From Polaribacter glomeratus (lineage in GTDB: Bacteria > Bacteroidota > Bacteroidia > Flavobacteriales > Flavobacteriaceae): a stretch of 64,000 bases of DNA. Below, piece after piece: positions 55,223 to 63,816 of this stretch (position 1 is its first letter; each line of letters begins with the position of its first letter). The stretch is from assembly GCF_002954665.1 (NCBI RefSeq), contig NZ_MSCM01000001.1:1179714-1243713 (forward strand), given 5' to 3'. The position numbers were made by a program, and so were the translations under genes. Under the pieces are notes generated by a model. That model was given only the letters and a program-made list of their open reading frames with translations. It was not told the origin of the DNA and did not search any database.

Positions 55223-55225
55223 TAT

Positions 55226-56599
55226 TTATATTCCTTTAATTTTTATTTTTGATTGAAAAGGTAGAACCCATTTTTTATGTTTAAAAGATGCTTTTTGTTG
55301 ATATAAATCTACTTTTTTATCAATAAATTCGGTGCTTAATCTGCCGTTCAAAGCTACATAACTCTCTGCAAAAACGCCCACATTTTTATGTCCTTGTTTT
55401 GTAAAATGATCTCCTAAAAAATGTGCATATTCCAAAATAAAATCAGGTTGATAACTCATTTGTTTTTCTTGAAAAGAAGTTAAAAAATCGGTATTATGAA
55501 CGCTAAAGTATTTACCAGATTCCAAATCAACAATTTTAAAATTAGTACTTCCTGCTTTTTCCATTAACATTACGCGCCACGAAAAACGATAGCCTTCCTC
55601 TGTCCAAAACAACTCTCCAGGATACATTAAATAACGCCAAGGCAACAAGATTTGAATTGCAAAAAATACACCAAATACTGCTAGAACTAAGTTTCTTTTA
55701 ACCTTAGAGAAATGAAAATCAGTAACTATTAAAACAGTTTTTTTAGATTTTAGAATGTATTTCTTAATGAAGTTTATAATTTTATCATGAAGGCTGGCAT
55801 CAAAGAAAATAAGCGCAGAAACGATCATTATATAAGGAAACATACCTATCGGGAACAATACTCTTGTAAATACATGGAAAAAGATTACGAATAAAAAAGC
55901 CACAAAACGGGTTCTCTTATTCAGCAATAAAAACGGAATTGCCAAATCATATAACATGCCAGACCAACTCATGGCAAAATGAAACCAGTTTTGTTGCATG
56001 AGGTTTTCGCCAATAAAAGGAAGATCATATTTTGAGGGCAACCAAATTTTTAAAGGCATCGCTCTAAACAACCAATCTGAATTTAGTTTCGCTAAACCTG
56101 CATAAAAATAGATAATTACTAACAATAATTTTATGCTATCTATTGTCCATCTTGGAATTTGCTGGTATTGCTTTTTTCTGATAACTGCATCCAAAGAAAA
56201 ATAAGCATTTGCAGGTAAAAATAACATCAAAAAACTAACAATACTTATAAAGTAGTAGTGATTTAAATATGTGGTTTTGTCCATTAATTCTATGTATAAA
56301 AATGATAGAAAAAAGGTACAAATTGCGATTCTATATTTATAACCAATTGCCACAAAAAGTGCCGATAAACCACAAATAATAAACAATAAATACGTGTAAT
56401 TCCCAATTGGTTGTATCCAACTAAAACCGAAATAAGAAAAATGAAAACTTGGCGCTAAGTAGAGTTTTTCTATCCATCCATTAGTCCAAAAACGGATAAT
56501 ACTTGCAAATAGCATCAGCCCAAAAAACAAACGAAATATTGCTAAAGGAGCAGCACTTGTTTGTTCTTTAAAATTATATTTTATTTTATTTACTAACAT
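55226..56599 (-). CDS. HTTM domain membrane protein (vitamin K-dependent gamma-carboxylase-like)
   Basis: A 457-residue protein. About eight TMs fill residues 15-330, and a C-terminal soluble beta domain (about 340-457) starts 'LFWTEEGYRFSWRVMLMEKA'. The HTTM signature is D107-K-T-T-Y-L-N-H114-YYF, where the lysine corresponds in position to the base of vitamin K-dependent gamma-carboxylase, followed by LPANAYFSLDA. 'PWRYLMYPGELFWTEEGYRF' is also diagnostic. Bacterial relatives need not carboxylate glutamate. It is coupled to the TonB receptor (3-nt gap) and to the imelysin gene (67-nt gap). A role in envelope iron handling is inferred from this neighbourhood. Confidence 0.9.
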   Translation of the reverse strand: MLVNKIKYNFKEQTSAAPLAIFRLFFGLMLFASIIRFWTNGWIEKLYLAPSFHFSYFGFSWIQPIGNYTYLLFIICGLSALFVAIGYKYRIAICTFFLSFLYIELMDKTTYLNHYYFISIVSFLMLFLPANAYFSLDAVIRKKQYQQIPRWTIDSIKLLLVIIYFYAGLAKLNSDWLFRAMPLKIWLPSKYDLPFIGENLMQQNWFHFAMSWSGMLYDLAIPFLLLNKRTRFVAFLFVIFFHVFTRVLFPIGMFPYIMIVSALIFFDASLHDKIINFIKKYILKSKKTVLIVTDFHFSKVKRNLVLAVFGVFFAIQILLPWRYLMYPGELFWTEEGYRFSWRVMLMEKAGSTNFKIVDLESGKYFSVHNTDFLTSFQEKQMSYQPDFILEYAHFLGDHFTKQGHKNVGVFAESYVALNGRLSTEFIDKKVDLYQQKASFKHKKWVLPFQSKIKIKGI

Positions 56600-56666
56600 A
56601 AAAAAACCTAGTTTTTATTGATTTCTCCATAGAAACCAGGTATTTGTTTAATTTATATTCTTTGTA

Positions 56667-57767
56667 TTAATCTCCATCAGCATCAACATAATCGACACTT
56701 ACATTAAAAGTTTGCAACATATCAACTTTTAACAATACAACTGCTTTTTGTAATTCGTCGTAAGACTTTGTCATTGCTGTATTATCCAAATTAATTTGTA
56801 TTGAAAAACTATTATTTAATTTATTAATTTCTGCTTCTGCAGCTTCAAATTGACTAGAAATACTTGTTGCAATGTCAGCTCTATTTAATTTTATTAAATA
56901 GGCTTTAAAACTTACACCAGTAGTTGCAGTAGCATAATATTTACCTTCAAATAAATTTTTTACAGCAGTTAAAGCTTGTAATGACAATTCTTTAGAAATA
57001 TCATTTTTATAAAATCCCTCTACTTTTTCTGGCAAAGGGTTTGATGAAAAAATTCCTGCAGGAATACCAAACTTACCCGCTCTTACTCGTTTTTCAAAAT
57101 AAAAAATATAATCATTGATCAATTCATTAACAGAACCCGTTAACGTGTTAGAGGTATTGTTAACAAATGTATTTCTTTGTGCTTTAAAATCTTTAGTAAC
57201 ACTTGCTGTAAGTGTGTTCATTTGATTTAAAACAGCTGTAATATATTTTTTATAATTCTCTTTATTCGCTGCTGAAGTATATTTTTCTAAAATAGTAGCA
57301 TCTGTATCTGCAACGCCATACAGTAAATAGTCTAATGCAGGAAAACCTTGTGCATCTTGGTTATTTACGCTATTTAAATCATAGCTTCCGTTTGCAATAT
57401 TATCTTCTACATCTTTGACCGTTAAAGGATAAATATTCATGTAAAATGAAAACTGAATTTCTTCTGCTTTACCAATATTAAACACCTCTATTTGTTGCCA
57501 TGTTTTATAGGCAACAAACCAAGATGCTCTTAAAGTGTTTAAATTAGTTTGATTAGGAGTTGTTGTAAAAATTTCTCCAGCGGTTTTTAAAGCGCTCATT
57601 TTATTACTAAAATCCTCATAAGCGGGAATAATTATGTTATCTGCAATATTTACCAATAGTGCACTTCTATCAAAATTATCTGTTGCAATTGTTGCTGTTT
57701 CTTCGGATGAAGAACAAGCCGAAATTATAACTATGGATACAAAAAGGAGTAAAAATCTTCTAAACAT
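56667..57767 (-). CDS. Imelysin family lipoprotein (iron-uptake associated)
   Basis: A 366-residue lipoprotein (lipobox IISAC). The mature part is all-helical with the two-bundle imelysin layout: 'IADNIIIPAYEDFSNKMSAL', then 'RASWFVAYKTWQQIEVFNIG', 'GFPALDYLLYG' and 'NDYIFYFEKRVRAGKFGIPA'. The GxHxxE motif of EfeO/EfeM-type proteins reads GFPALD here, a variant seen in Bacteroidota members, so the metal site may differ. It is in a periplasmic or surface position. It sits second in the iron operon, 90 nt after the DUF4856 gene. Confidence 0.9.
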   Translation of the reverse strand: MFRRFLLLFVSIVIISACSSSEETATIATDNFDRSALLVNIADNIIIPAYEDFSNKMSALKTAGEIFTTTPNQTNLNTLRASWFVAYKTWQQIEVFNIGKAEEIQFSFYMNIYPLTVKDVEDNIANGSYDLNSVNNQDAQGFPALDYLLYGVADTDATILEKYTSAANKENYKKYITAVLNQMNTLTASVTKDFKAQRNTFVNNTSNTLTGSVNELINDYIFYFEKRVRAGKFGIPAGIFSSNPLPEKVEGFYKNDISKELSLQALTAVKNLFEGKYYATATTGVSFKAYLIKLNRADIATSISSQFEAAEAEINKLNNSFSIQINLDNTAMTKSYDELQKAVVLLKVDMLQTFNVSVDYVDADGD

Positions 57768-57857
57768 ATTATTTCTATTTATTCTTAAAAAAGGTTACAA
57801 AAATAGCAAAAAGCAATTATTTTAAATTACTTTTTGCAAATTAATTAAAGTGTTTTA

Positions 57858-59045
57858 TTAGCTACCTGCTTGTGCAACTGTAAACTTAAACTTCGCAGTA
57901 ATCGTGTTTGCCATTTCATCTAAAGTAGTTGAAGAAACATCCCAAAAACCGTTTCCTGTCATTAAAGTATTGATAAAACCATCTACTTCTGTTTTGGTGA
58001 AATAAGGAGCGTTAGAGTTTGGTTTTCTTGTGAATTGTAAACTGTAAATAAATCCAAAACCTTCGGATAAATCATGAAAAGCACCACCTTTATCTGTTTG
58101 TAAATTATTTTTACCTTGTTGTAAATAATATACTGCTCTAATAGCAACGATCTCAGAAATTTTTTCTCTTAATATTTCTGCTTGCGCATCTCTTGTGATG
58201 TAATCTTTTGCTACAATTGCAGCTCTTCCTAATTTAAATGCATTGTAAATTTCTTTCGAAATTTCTACAAAATCTAAATCTGCCTCTACTCTTGCTAAAT
58301 ATTTATTTAAAAAATTATCCATGTTTAAAACAGGAGCTGCAGCATCTACCTCATTGCCATATAGATAACCAAAAGCTTCATCCCATTTATGTTCCATAGC
58401 TGTATAGTTTTTACCACTTTCTAAAACATTTCCGTCATTATCTGCAATATTTGTTGCTTCATCTAAAACGGATGTACTTAAGTAATTATTTAGTATTTGA
58501 TCTACCATTAAACCACCTATTAAACCTTTTACAATTGCTTGATTGTATTCTAAGCCTTTTGCATTTACATATCTTATTGCACCACCACCAGCTTCTTGAA
58601 TTTGACCAGCATTTCCTGCAGAAGCTACGTCATTCCATTTAGGAAAAACTTCATTTACTTGAGCCGAAATCCAAAAATCAAAATCTGCTTTTATTGCAGC
58701 TGCATCTGTAGAGTTTGAAGAAAAGAAATCTGTGGATGCCGCAACTTTACTTCTAATGTTTTTTGATGACATGTTTAAAGCTGCATTCTCAAAATTATTT
58801 TCTCCAGCAGTATGATCAAATTTACCATTTAGAGAAGCCAATGTTTCAGTGGATGATTTTGATAAAGATTTCGCAAACTCATCGCCCATTTTAATTCTTG
58901 TTGTTTGGCCGTCAAAACTTACAGAAGAAGTTCCGTTTCTTTCAAAATTATAAGTTGCAGGAGCTATTGTGTTAATTTCTTCAGTAGTGTTATTACAAGA
59001 CATTAATAACGTTACAATTGATAAGGATAATAATACTTTTTTCAT
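57858..59045 (-). CDS. DUF4856 domain-containing lipoprotein
   Basis: A 395-residue lipoprotein beginning MKKVLLSLSIVTLLMSC (lipobox C17). Mature sequence begins 'TYNFERNGTSSVSFDGQTTR', the DUF4856 start, and is mostly helical with 'MVDQILNNYLSTSVLDEATN' and 'AMEHKWDEAFGYLYGNEVDA'. An upstream in-frame start at 59150 would add 35 residues crossing the -33/-7 promoter, so 59045 is chosen. First gene of the leftward iron operon, with a consensus promoter and shared dyad upstream. The family is common beside imelysins; its role is unknown. Confidence 0.9.
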   Translation of the reverse strand: MKKVLLSLSIVTLLMSCNNTTEEINTIAPATYNFERNGTSSVSFDGQTTRIKMGDEFAKSLSKSSTETLASLNGKFDHTAGENNFENAALNMSSKNIRSKVAASTDFFSSNSTDAAAIKADFDFWISAQVNEVFPKWNDVASAGNAGQIQEAGGGAIRYVNAKGLEYNQAIVKGLIGGLMVDQILNNYLSTSVLDEATNIADNDGNVLESGKNYTAMEHKWDEAFGYLYGNEVDAAAPVLNMDNFLNKYLARVEADLDFVEISKEIYNAFKLGRAAIVAKDYITRDAQAEILREKISEIVAIRAVYYLQQGKNNLQTDKGGAFHDLSEGFGFIYSLQFTRKPNSNAPYFTKTEVDGFINTLMTGNGFWDVSSTTLDEMANTITAKFKFTVAQAGS

Positions 59046-59085
59046 TTTATTTAGATTAATTAAAAATAGTGTTTTGTTTTTTGTG

Positions 59086-59116
59086 CAAATATAATACTCA
59101 AAACTAATTTTACAAA
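59086..59116 (-). promoter_or_regulatory. Consensus promoter of the DUF4856-imelysin-HTTM-TonB operon
   Basis: On the minus strand TTTG (59116-59113), 19 bases, TATATTTG (59093-59086). This is an exact match to the Bacteroidota consensus TTTG-N19-TAnnTTTG. The leader to the ATG at 59045 is about 35 bases. Confidence 0.8.
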
Positions 59117-59118
59117 GC

Positions 59119-59131
59119 TTATTTAGAATAA
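59119..59131. promoter_or_regulatory. Shared 13-bp dyad (candidate Fur-type box), leftward unit
   Basis: TTATTCTAAATAA (minus-strand reading), an inverted repeat with 5-base arms TTATT/AATAA and centre CTA. It ends exactly 2 bases upstream of the -33 TTTG. The same 13 bases sit at the same distance from the other promoter (59637-59649). Confidence 0.65.
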
Positions 59132-59150
59132 ATAAAAATAATAAACACAA

Positions 59151-59636
59151 TTAATTATTAATCAGTGTATTAATCTATATATATATGATAAATATTGAAT
59201 ATCTGTGGCATAATTTTGTTATTTATATAAATAAAAAGAGGATGTTTTACAGTTTTAAATCGCTTTGAAAGATATTTAAATCCATTTAAAACGGATTCTA
59301 AAATAAAACTACATAGGTTCGCCAAATACCTTAAATTTATATGCATCAATCAAATCAAAATTTCCTTTTCTTGGTTAACATCGACTGAATTAAAACATAT
59401 AAACTCATTAAATTTCACCATTTTATATACCAATGAAAATAGTTATACAGCCTACTTTTTATTATGATTTACAGTCTGTTATTTATTTTTGATTTTAAAT
59501 GATTTCTAAATTTAAAAACTTCGACGATAGTTCTTAAAACTTCAGTATTTTTTAATAAGTTAAGACTATTCTAAGTCTCTATTTCCTAAACATTCTTTTA
59601 AATAGTTTTAAGAAAAAATCTAATATTTGTACATAA
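59151..59636. other. Long divergent intergenic region
   Basis: About 490 bases between the two iron-regulated promoters. It is AT-rich with no tRNA or clear hairpin terminator. An open frame without ATG, GTG or TTG start runs 59231-59467 (79 codons), probably chance. A short imperfect dyad with arms AGACT/AGTCT (59563-59578) could be a further operator. Confidence 0.4.
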
Positions 59637-59649
59637 TTATTCTAAATAA
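59637..59649. promoter_or_regulatory. Shared 13-bp dyad (candidate Fur-type box), rightward unit
   Basis: TTATTCTAAATAA on the plus strand, identical to 59119-59131 read in reverse complement. It ends 2 bases before the -33 TTTG at 59652. Confidence 0.65.
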
Positions 59650-59651
59650 AG

Positions 59652-59682
59652 TTTGAATATGTGTTACGAGGTTGTACCTTTG
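59652..59682 (+). promoter_or_regulatory. Consensus promoter of the TonB receptor gene
   Basis: TTTG (59652-59655), 19 bases, TACCTTTG (59675-59682). An exact TTTG-N19-TAnnTTTG match, 41 bases before the ATG at 59724. Confidence 0.8.
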
Positions 59683-59723
59683 GGCCTTTAATCTAAATAC
59701 TATTTTTAATTAATCTAAATAAA

Positions 59724-61955
59724 ATGAGAACCAGTATTATTGCCTTAATAGTCTTATTTACAATCACTTTAAGCGCACAAGAAAAGAAAAAAAAGGATAA
59801 ATCCTTAGACTCTATCCAAAAATTAGATGAAGTATTTATCTCAAGTAATGCTATTTTTGGCAACAAGTATATGGCAAAAAATAGAACAGGTTCTGCCTAT
59901 TATTTATCACCAAAAGAATTAGAAAAATTTGGTTTTACTGATATTAATAGAGCATTAAGAGCAGTACCCGGAGTTACAATTTATGAAGAAGATGGATTTG
60001 GTTTAAGACCAAATATTAGTTTGCGAGGAACATCACCAGAAAGAAGTTCTAAAATAACTTTAATGGAAGACGGAGTTTTAATATCTCCTGCCCCTTATAG
60101 TGCTTCTGCAGCGTATTACTTTCCAACAATTGCTAGAATGGAAGCTGTTGAGATTTTAAAAGGTAGTAGTCAGGTTCAATTTGGTCCTTTTACAACGGGT
60201 GGAGCTATTAATATGATATCGGCTCAAATTCCATCCGAATTTAGCGGTCAAGTTAGAGCGAGTTACGGTAGTTTTAATTCAAATCAACTACAAGCAAAAA
60301 TTGGTGGTAGTACTAAAAGAATTGGCTATATGGTGCAATACGTAAACTATGGTTCTAACGGATTTAAAACTCTACCAAGCGGCAAAAATACTGGTTTTAA
60401 TAAAAATGATATCGTTGCTAAAATTGCTATTAATTTATTCCCGGATGCAATTGTGCAACAATCTGTAGAGTTTAAATTTCAATATGCAGATGAAGTAGGT
60501 AATGAAACGTATTTAGGTTTATCAGAAAATGATTTTAATGACAATCCGTTTTCTAGATATGCATCTTCAAATGAAGATAAAATGACTACAGATCATACGC
60601 AATACATGTTAACTTATAAAGTAGATTTTAATAAAAACACCAGACTAACAACGACAGCTTATCAGAATAATTTTGCAAGAAATTGGTATAAATTAAATGA
60701 TGTTACTTTTAGCGGAGACAAACAATCTATTGCAACTATTTTAGAAAATCCAACAAATTTATCTAATCATTTTAATATTGTTAACGGAAGTGTTAATTCT
60801 GATCTTAATGCCATCGGAGTTAAAGCAAATAATAGAAAGTACTATGCACAAGGTTTACAAACAAAATTAGAATACCATTGGTTTAAAGGCGATACTTTTC
60901 ATGATTTAGAAATTGGTGCTCGTTATCATTATGACGAAGAAGATCGTTTTCAATGGGTTGATAATTACAGTATTAGCAATACGGGTAAAATGTCGTTAAC
61001 AACTGCTGGGTTGCCTGGAACAGATGCAAATAGAATTACCAGTGCAAAAGCTTTTGCTACTTATATAACCTACAAATTAAAATATAATAATTGGGTAATT
61101 ACTCCTGGTGCTCGCTATGAAAACATCACATTAAAAAGAGATGATTTTGGTAAAAGTGATGTAACAAGAACTGGTGTAAACCTTGCTTCTAGAGAAAATA
61201 CTGTAGGTGTTTTTATACCAGGCATTGGTGCAAATTATAAATTTAATAATGATTTTTCGTTATTTGGTGGCGTGCATAAAGGTTTTTCACCTCCGGGAAA
61301 TCAAGAAGGACAAGAACCAGAAGAAAGTATTAATTACGAATTAGGCACACGTTTTAATTTAGGGAAACTGAAAGCTGAATTTGTTGGTTTCTTTAACGAT
61401 TATTCTAATCTTTTAGGTAGCGATTTAGCTGCCACTGGCGGAACAGGTTCTTTAGATCAATTTAATGCTGGTGAGGTAAACGTAAACGGAATTGAGTTAC
61501 TTTTAAACTATAATTTTACTACTGAAAATGCTAAATTTTCTTGGCCTGTTTCTTTTGGATATACATTTACAAATACTAAATTTCAAAATAGTTTTGGCAG
61601 TTCTGATGGTTTATGGGGCGTTGTTACTATTGGTGACGAATTACCTTACATACCTAAACACCAATTAAATGCAGCTTTATCTTTAGAACATAAATTGTTC
61701 GAAATTAATTTAAACGCTAGACTTAATGGAGCATTTAGAACTTTAGCAGGTACTGGAACTATCCCAAATAATGAAAGAGTAGATTCCAATTTTATAATAG
61801 ATGTGTCAGGTAAATATTTTTTAAATAAAAACTTAATACTCACTGCAAATATTATTAATTTATTAGATACTACCTATGCAGTTTCTAGAGTACCAGCAGG
61901 TTTAAGACCAGGACATCCTTTTGGAGTTTATGCCGGTTTTGACTTTAGATTTTAG
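59724..61955 (+). CDS. TonB-dependent receptor (FecA-like, iron/siderophore)
   Basis: A 743-residue outer-membrane receptor: signal (MRTSIIALIVLFTITLSAQ), a short Lys-rich TonB-box region, plug (about 60-175, with 'RALRAVPGVTIYEEDGFGLR' and 'MEAVEILKGSSQVQFGPFTT'), and barrel ending in Phe ('HPFGVYAGFDFRF'). 'NISLRGTSPERSSKITLMED' and 'ILKGSSQVQFGPFTTGGAIN' fit FecA-type ferric-citrate receptors. Unlike the 52823 receptor it has no N-terminal carboxypeptidase-like domain. It is divergent from the iron operon and shares its operator and promoter design. The transported ligand is inferred to be iron-bearing. Confidence 0.92.
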   Translation: MRTSIIALIVLFTITLSAQEKKKKDKSLDSIQKLDEVFISSNAIFGNKYMAKNRTGSAYYLSPKELEKFGFTDINRALRAVPGVTIYEEDGFGLRPNISLRGTSPERSSKITLMEDGVLISPAPYSASAAYYFPTIARMEAVEILKGSSQVQFGPFTTGGAINMISAQIPSEFSGQVRASYGSFNSNQLQAKIGGSTKRIGYMVQYVNYGSNGFKTLPSGKNTGFNKNDIVAKIAINLFPDAIVQQSVEFKFQYADEVGNETYLGLSENDFNDNPFSRYASSNEDKMTTDHTQYMLTYKVDFNKNTRLTTTAYQNNFARNWYKLNDVTFSGDKQSIATILENPTNLSNHFNIVNGSVNSDLNAIGVKANNRKYYAQGLQTKLEYHWFKGDTFHDLEIGARYHYDEEDRFQWVDNYSISNTGKMSLTTAGLPGTDANRITSAKAFATYITYKLKYNNWVITPGARYENITLKRDDFGKSDVTRTGVNLASRENTVGVFIPGIGANYKFNNDFSLFGGVHKGFSPPGNQEGQEPEESINYELGTRFNLGKLKAEFVGFFNDYSNLLGSDLAATGGTGSLDQFNAGEVNVNGIELLLNYNFTTENAKFSWPVSFGYTFTNTKFQNSFGSSDGLWGVVTIGDELPYIPKHQLNAALSLEHKLFEINLNARLNGAFRTLAGTGTIPNNERVDSNFIIDVSGKYFLNKNLILTANIINLLDTTYAVSRVPAGLRPGHPFGVYAGFDFRF

Positions 61956-62000
61956 ATTTAATAAGGTTAATGTCTTAAATGCAAGTTGAAATCTTGAAAC

Positions 62001-62031
62001 AAAAAAACCGAACTAAATGTTCGGTTTTTTT
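62001..62031 (+). terminator. Rho-independent terminator of the TonB receptor gene
   Basis: Thirteen-base perfect arms AAAAAAACCGAAC (62001-62013) and GTTCGGTTTTTTT (62019-62031) with a 5-base loop, 46 bases after the stop codon. Confidence 0.9.
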
Positions 62032-62138
62032 GTTTTAAATTAAAATTAATAAAAACTATATTATCTAAAGTAATATAAATATTATTTTGTGAGGTGTTTA
62101 GGAAATTGATTTGGTCTTTATAAAAGTAGGCTAGTTTT

Positions 62139-62576
62139 CTAATTTAGACACTCTTTATTTAGTAATTCACAAATAGAAAAAACATCAAATAACACATTTC
62201 TGTTAGATCTTGTTGGTAAAGCTTTATAATCCTGTTTATTTTCTTTAAAGTTTTTAAGAAAGACTGTTAATGATGATAATGACTCTAGCATATTTGATTT
62301 TAAATACACAATAAAATCAAATTCTGATTCACTAGACAATAATCTAGCACCCGATTTTATAGCTGACTTTAAACCCTTATCATGTTTTATATCTACTATA
62401 GAAATATTTTTTTTAGATTTAAATTGAATATCTTTTAATAAATTTAAAGTATTATCTGTGCTTGCATTATTAACAAAACAAATTTTATTTGTACTAATAT
62501 TTGATAAATATTTTTGATCAAAATCAATAATTTCACTCTCGTCGTTTGAGAAAACAATAATTACTCCTGAATTCAT
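62139..62576 (-). CDS. Short glycosyltransferase family 2-like protein
   Basis: A 145-residue protein resembling only the N-terminal half of a GT-A (GT2) enzyme: 'MNSGVIIVFSNDESEIIDFD', 'VNNASTDNTLNLLKDI' (nucleotide-binding loop) and 'HDKGLKSAIKSGARLL'. The strand that should carry DxD reads 'FIVYLKSNML', without the acidic pair, and the acceptor domain is missing. It may be a remnant or a stand-alone regulator of the fold. It is isolated, with no glycan genes nearby. Confidence 0.6.
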   Translation of the reverse strand: MNSGVIIVFSNDESEIIDFDQKYLSNISTNKICFVNNASTDNTLNLLKDIQFKSKKNISIVDIKHDKGLKSAIKSGARLLSSESEFDFIVYLKSNMLESLSSLTVFLKNFKENKQDYKALPTRSNRNVLFDVFSICELLNKECLN

Positions 62577-63009
62577 TAATTAATATTTTGTGTTTATTAT
62601 TAGTTATTTTAGGGAGTGCAAACTTATTGTATTAATTGTACTTCTTTTTATATAATCTCAGAGTACTTGAGCTAATTTTAATGAATCTTATTTTATAAAT
62701 TATAATCTTAAAATAGGTAAAGCATTATTTAAATAATTTTTTTTATGCAATTACAATCAAAATACCTAAATCATAATTTTCTTTTTTTTACTCTAAATTT
62801 AACGATGTTTTGTTAAAAGTTTGTGCTACAATATATTTATTTTGATCGACCTGTAGAAGTTACCGCCGTCATAATAAAAAATTAAAAGTATTATTTTTAT
62901 ACTATTAAATCTCTAGTACAAAAATAGACCCCAATTAAGTTTATTTTATTTGTTTTCGCTCTATAGAATTTAACTGTCGATAGAAATGCCAATTACATTA
63001 GACCAAAAC
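62577..63009. other. Gene-free stretch before the LytTR regulator
   Basis: About 430 AT-rich bases with no long frame on either strand. A small patch of higher GC (62848-62872) does not form a convincing stem. No TTTG-N19-TAnnTTTG pair was found. Confidence 0.4.
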
Positions 63010-63711
63010 TTAAAGTAAATCTAACCGTTTCATCAATTCTGGTCTTTTAGACCTACTAACTGGTATTACGTCTTTTTTAATAAGCACACTATTGTCTTCT
63101 ATATCTATTATTTTTTTTATATTGATAATAAAAGAACGGTGTATTTTTAAAAATAATTCTTCGGGTAGTTTTTCTTCAATCTTTTTTAAAGTTGAATGCA
63201 CTATGTAATTTTTATCCTCAGTTTTTATATGAATGTAATCTCCTTTTGCTTCAACTAAATAAATACTTGGTAAATCTATTTTAATTAAACGTCTATCTAT
63301 GTTTACATAAAAATCATTAGACGTATCTTTTGCTTTTGTAGTAGAAGATGCTACTTGAATGTTCTTATTTTGCGCCTTAGCGACTGCTTTCTTAAAACGA
63401 GATAATTCTACTGGTTTTAATAAATAATCAATAATAAAGTCATATTCAAAAGCTTCGATAGCAAATTTAGCATCTGATGTTGTTAATATTATTTTAGGAG
63501 GATTTTTTAACGATTTTATAAAATCTAAACCATTAAAACCTGGCATATGAATATCTAAAAAAATTAAGTCGACTTTATTTTCATTCAAAAATTTCATTGC
63601 TTCAATTGCGCTAGAAAATTCTTCAACAATAGTTAAATCTTCGTTTTCTTTGGCTAGTGTTTTAATAATAACTCTTGCCATTTTCTCGTCATCTACAATA
63701 ATGCATTTCAT
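63010..63711 (-). CDS. LytTR family response regulator
   Basis: A 233-residue two-domain regulator. The receiver (about 1-120) has D7, D8, phospho-acceptor D53 ('DLIFLDIHMPGFNG') and the conserved lysine in 'DYLLKPVELSRF'. The LytTR DNA-binding domain (about 130-230) has 'YLVEAKGDYIHIKTEDKNYI' and 'HRSFIINIKKIIDIED'. It starts 105 bases after the stop of the histidine kinase at 63817, in the same direction, so the two should form a two-component system. Targets are unknown. Confidence 0.93.
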   Translation of the reverse strand: MKCIIVDDEKMARVIIKTLAKENEDLTIVEEFSSAIEAMKFLNENKVDLIFLDIHMPGFNGLDFIKSLKNPPKIILTTSDAKFAIEAFEYDFIIDYLLKPVELSRFKKAVAKAQNKNIQVASSTTKAKDTSNDFYVNIDRRLIKIDLPSIYLVEAKGDYIHIKTEDKNYIVHSTLKKIEEKLPEELFLKIHRSFIINIKKIIDIEDNSVLIKKDVIPVSRSKRPELMKRLDLL

Positions 63712-63816
63712 AAATTAATTGTATTAAGATATTAATTCTTTTTATAAAGTGCAAAGTAGTAATTTAATGAAGAATAACTTAGGTAAGTTGTTTGTTTTTA
63801 AATGAATTATAATGCT

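Noticed and set aside
59231..59467. A 79-codon open frame in the long divergent intergenic region
   Set aside because: It has no usable start codon, no recognisable domain and a composition that is expected from AT-rich non-coding DNA.
62848..62872. A small patch of raised GC before the LytTR gene, considered as a structured RNA
   Set aside because: No stable stem or terminator could be drawn from it, and no promoter pair lies nearby.
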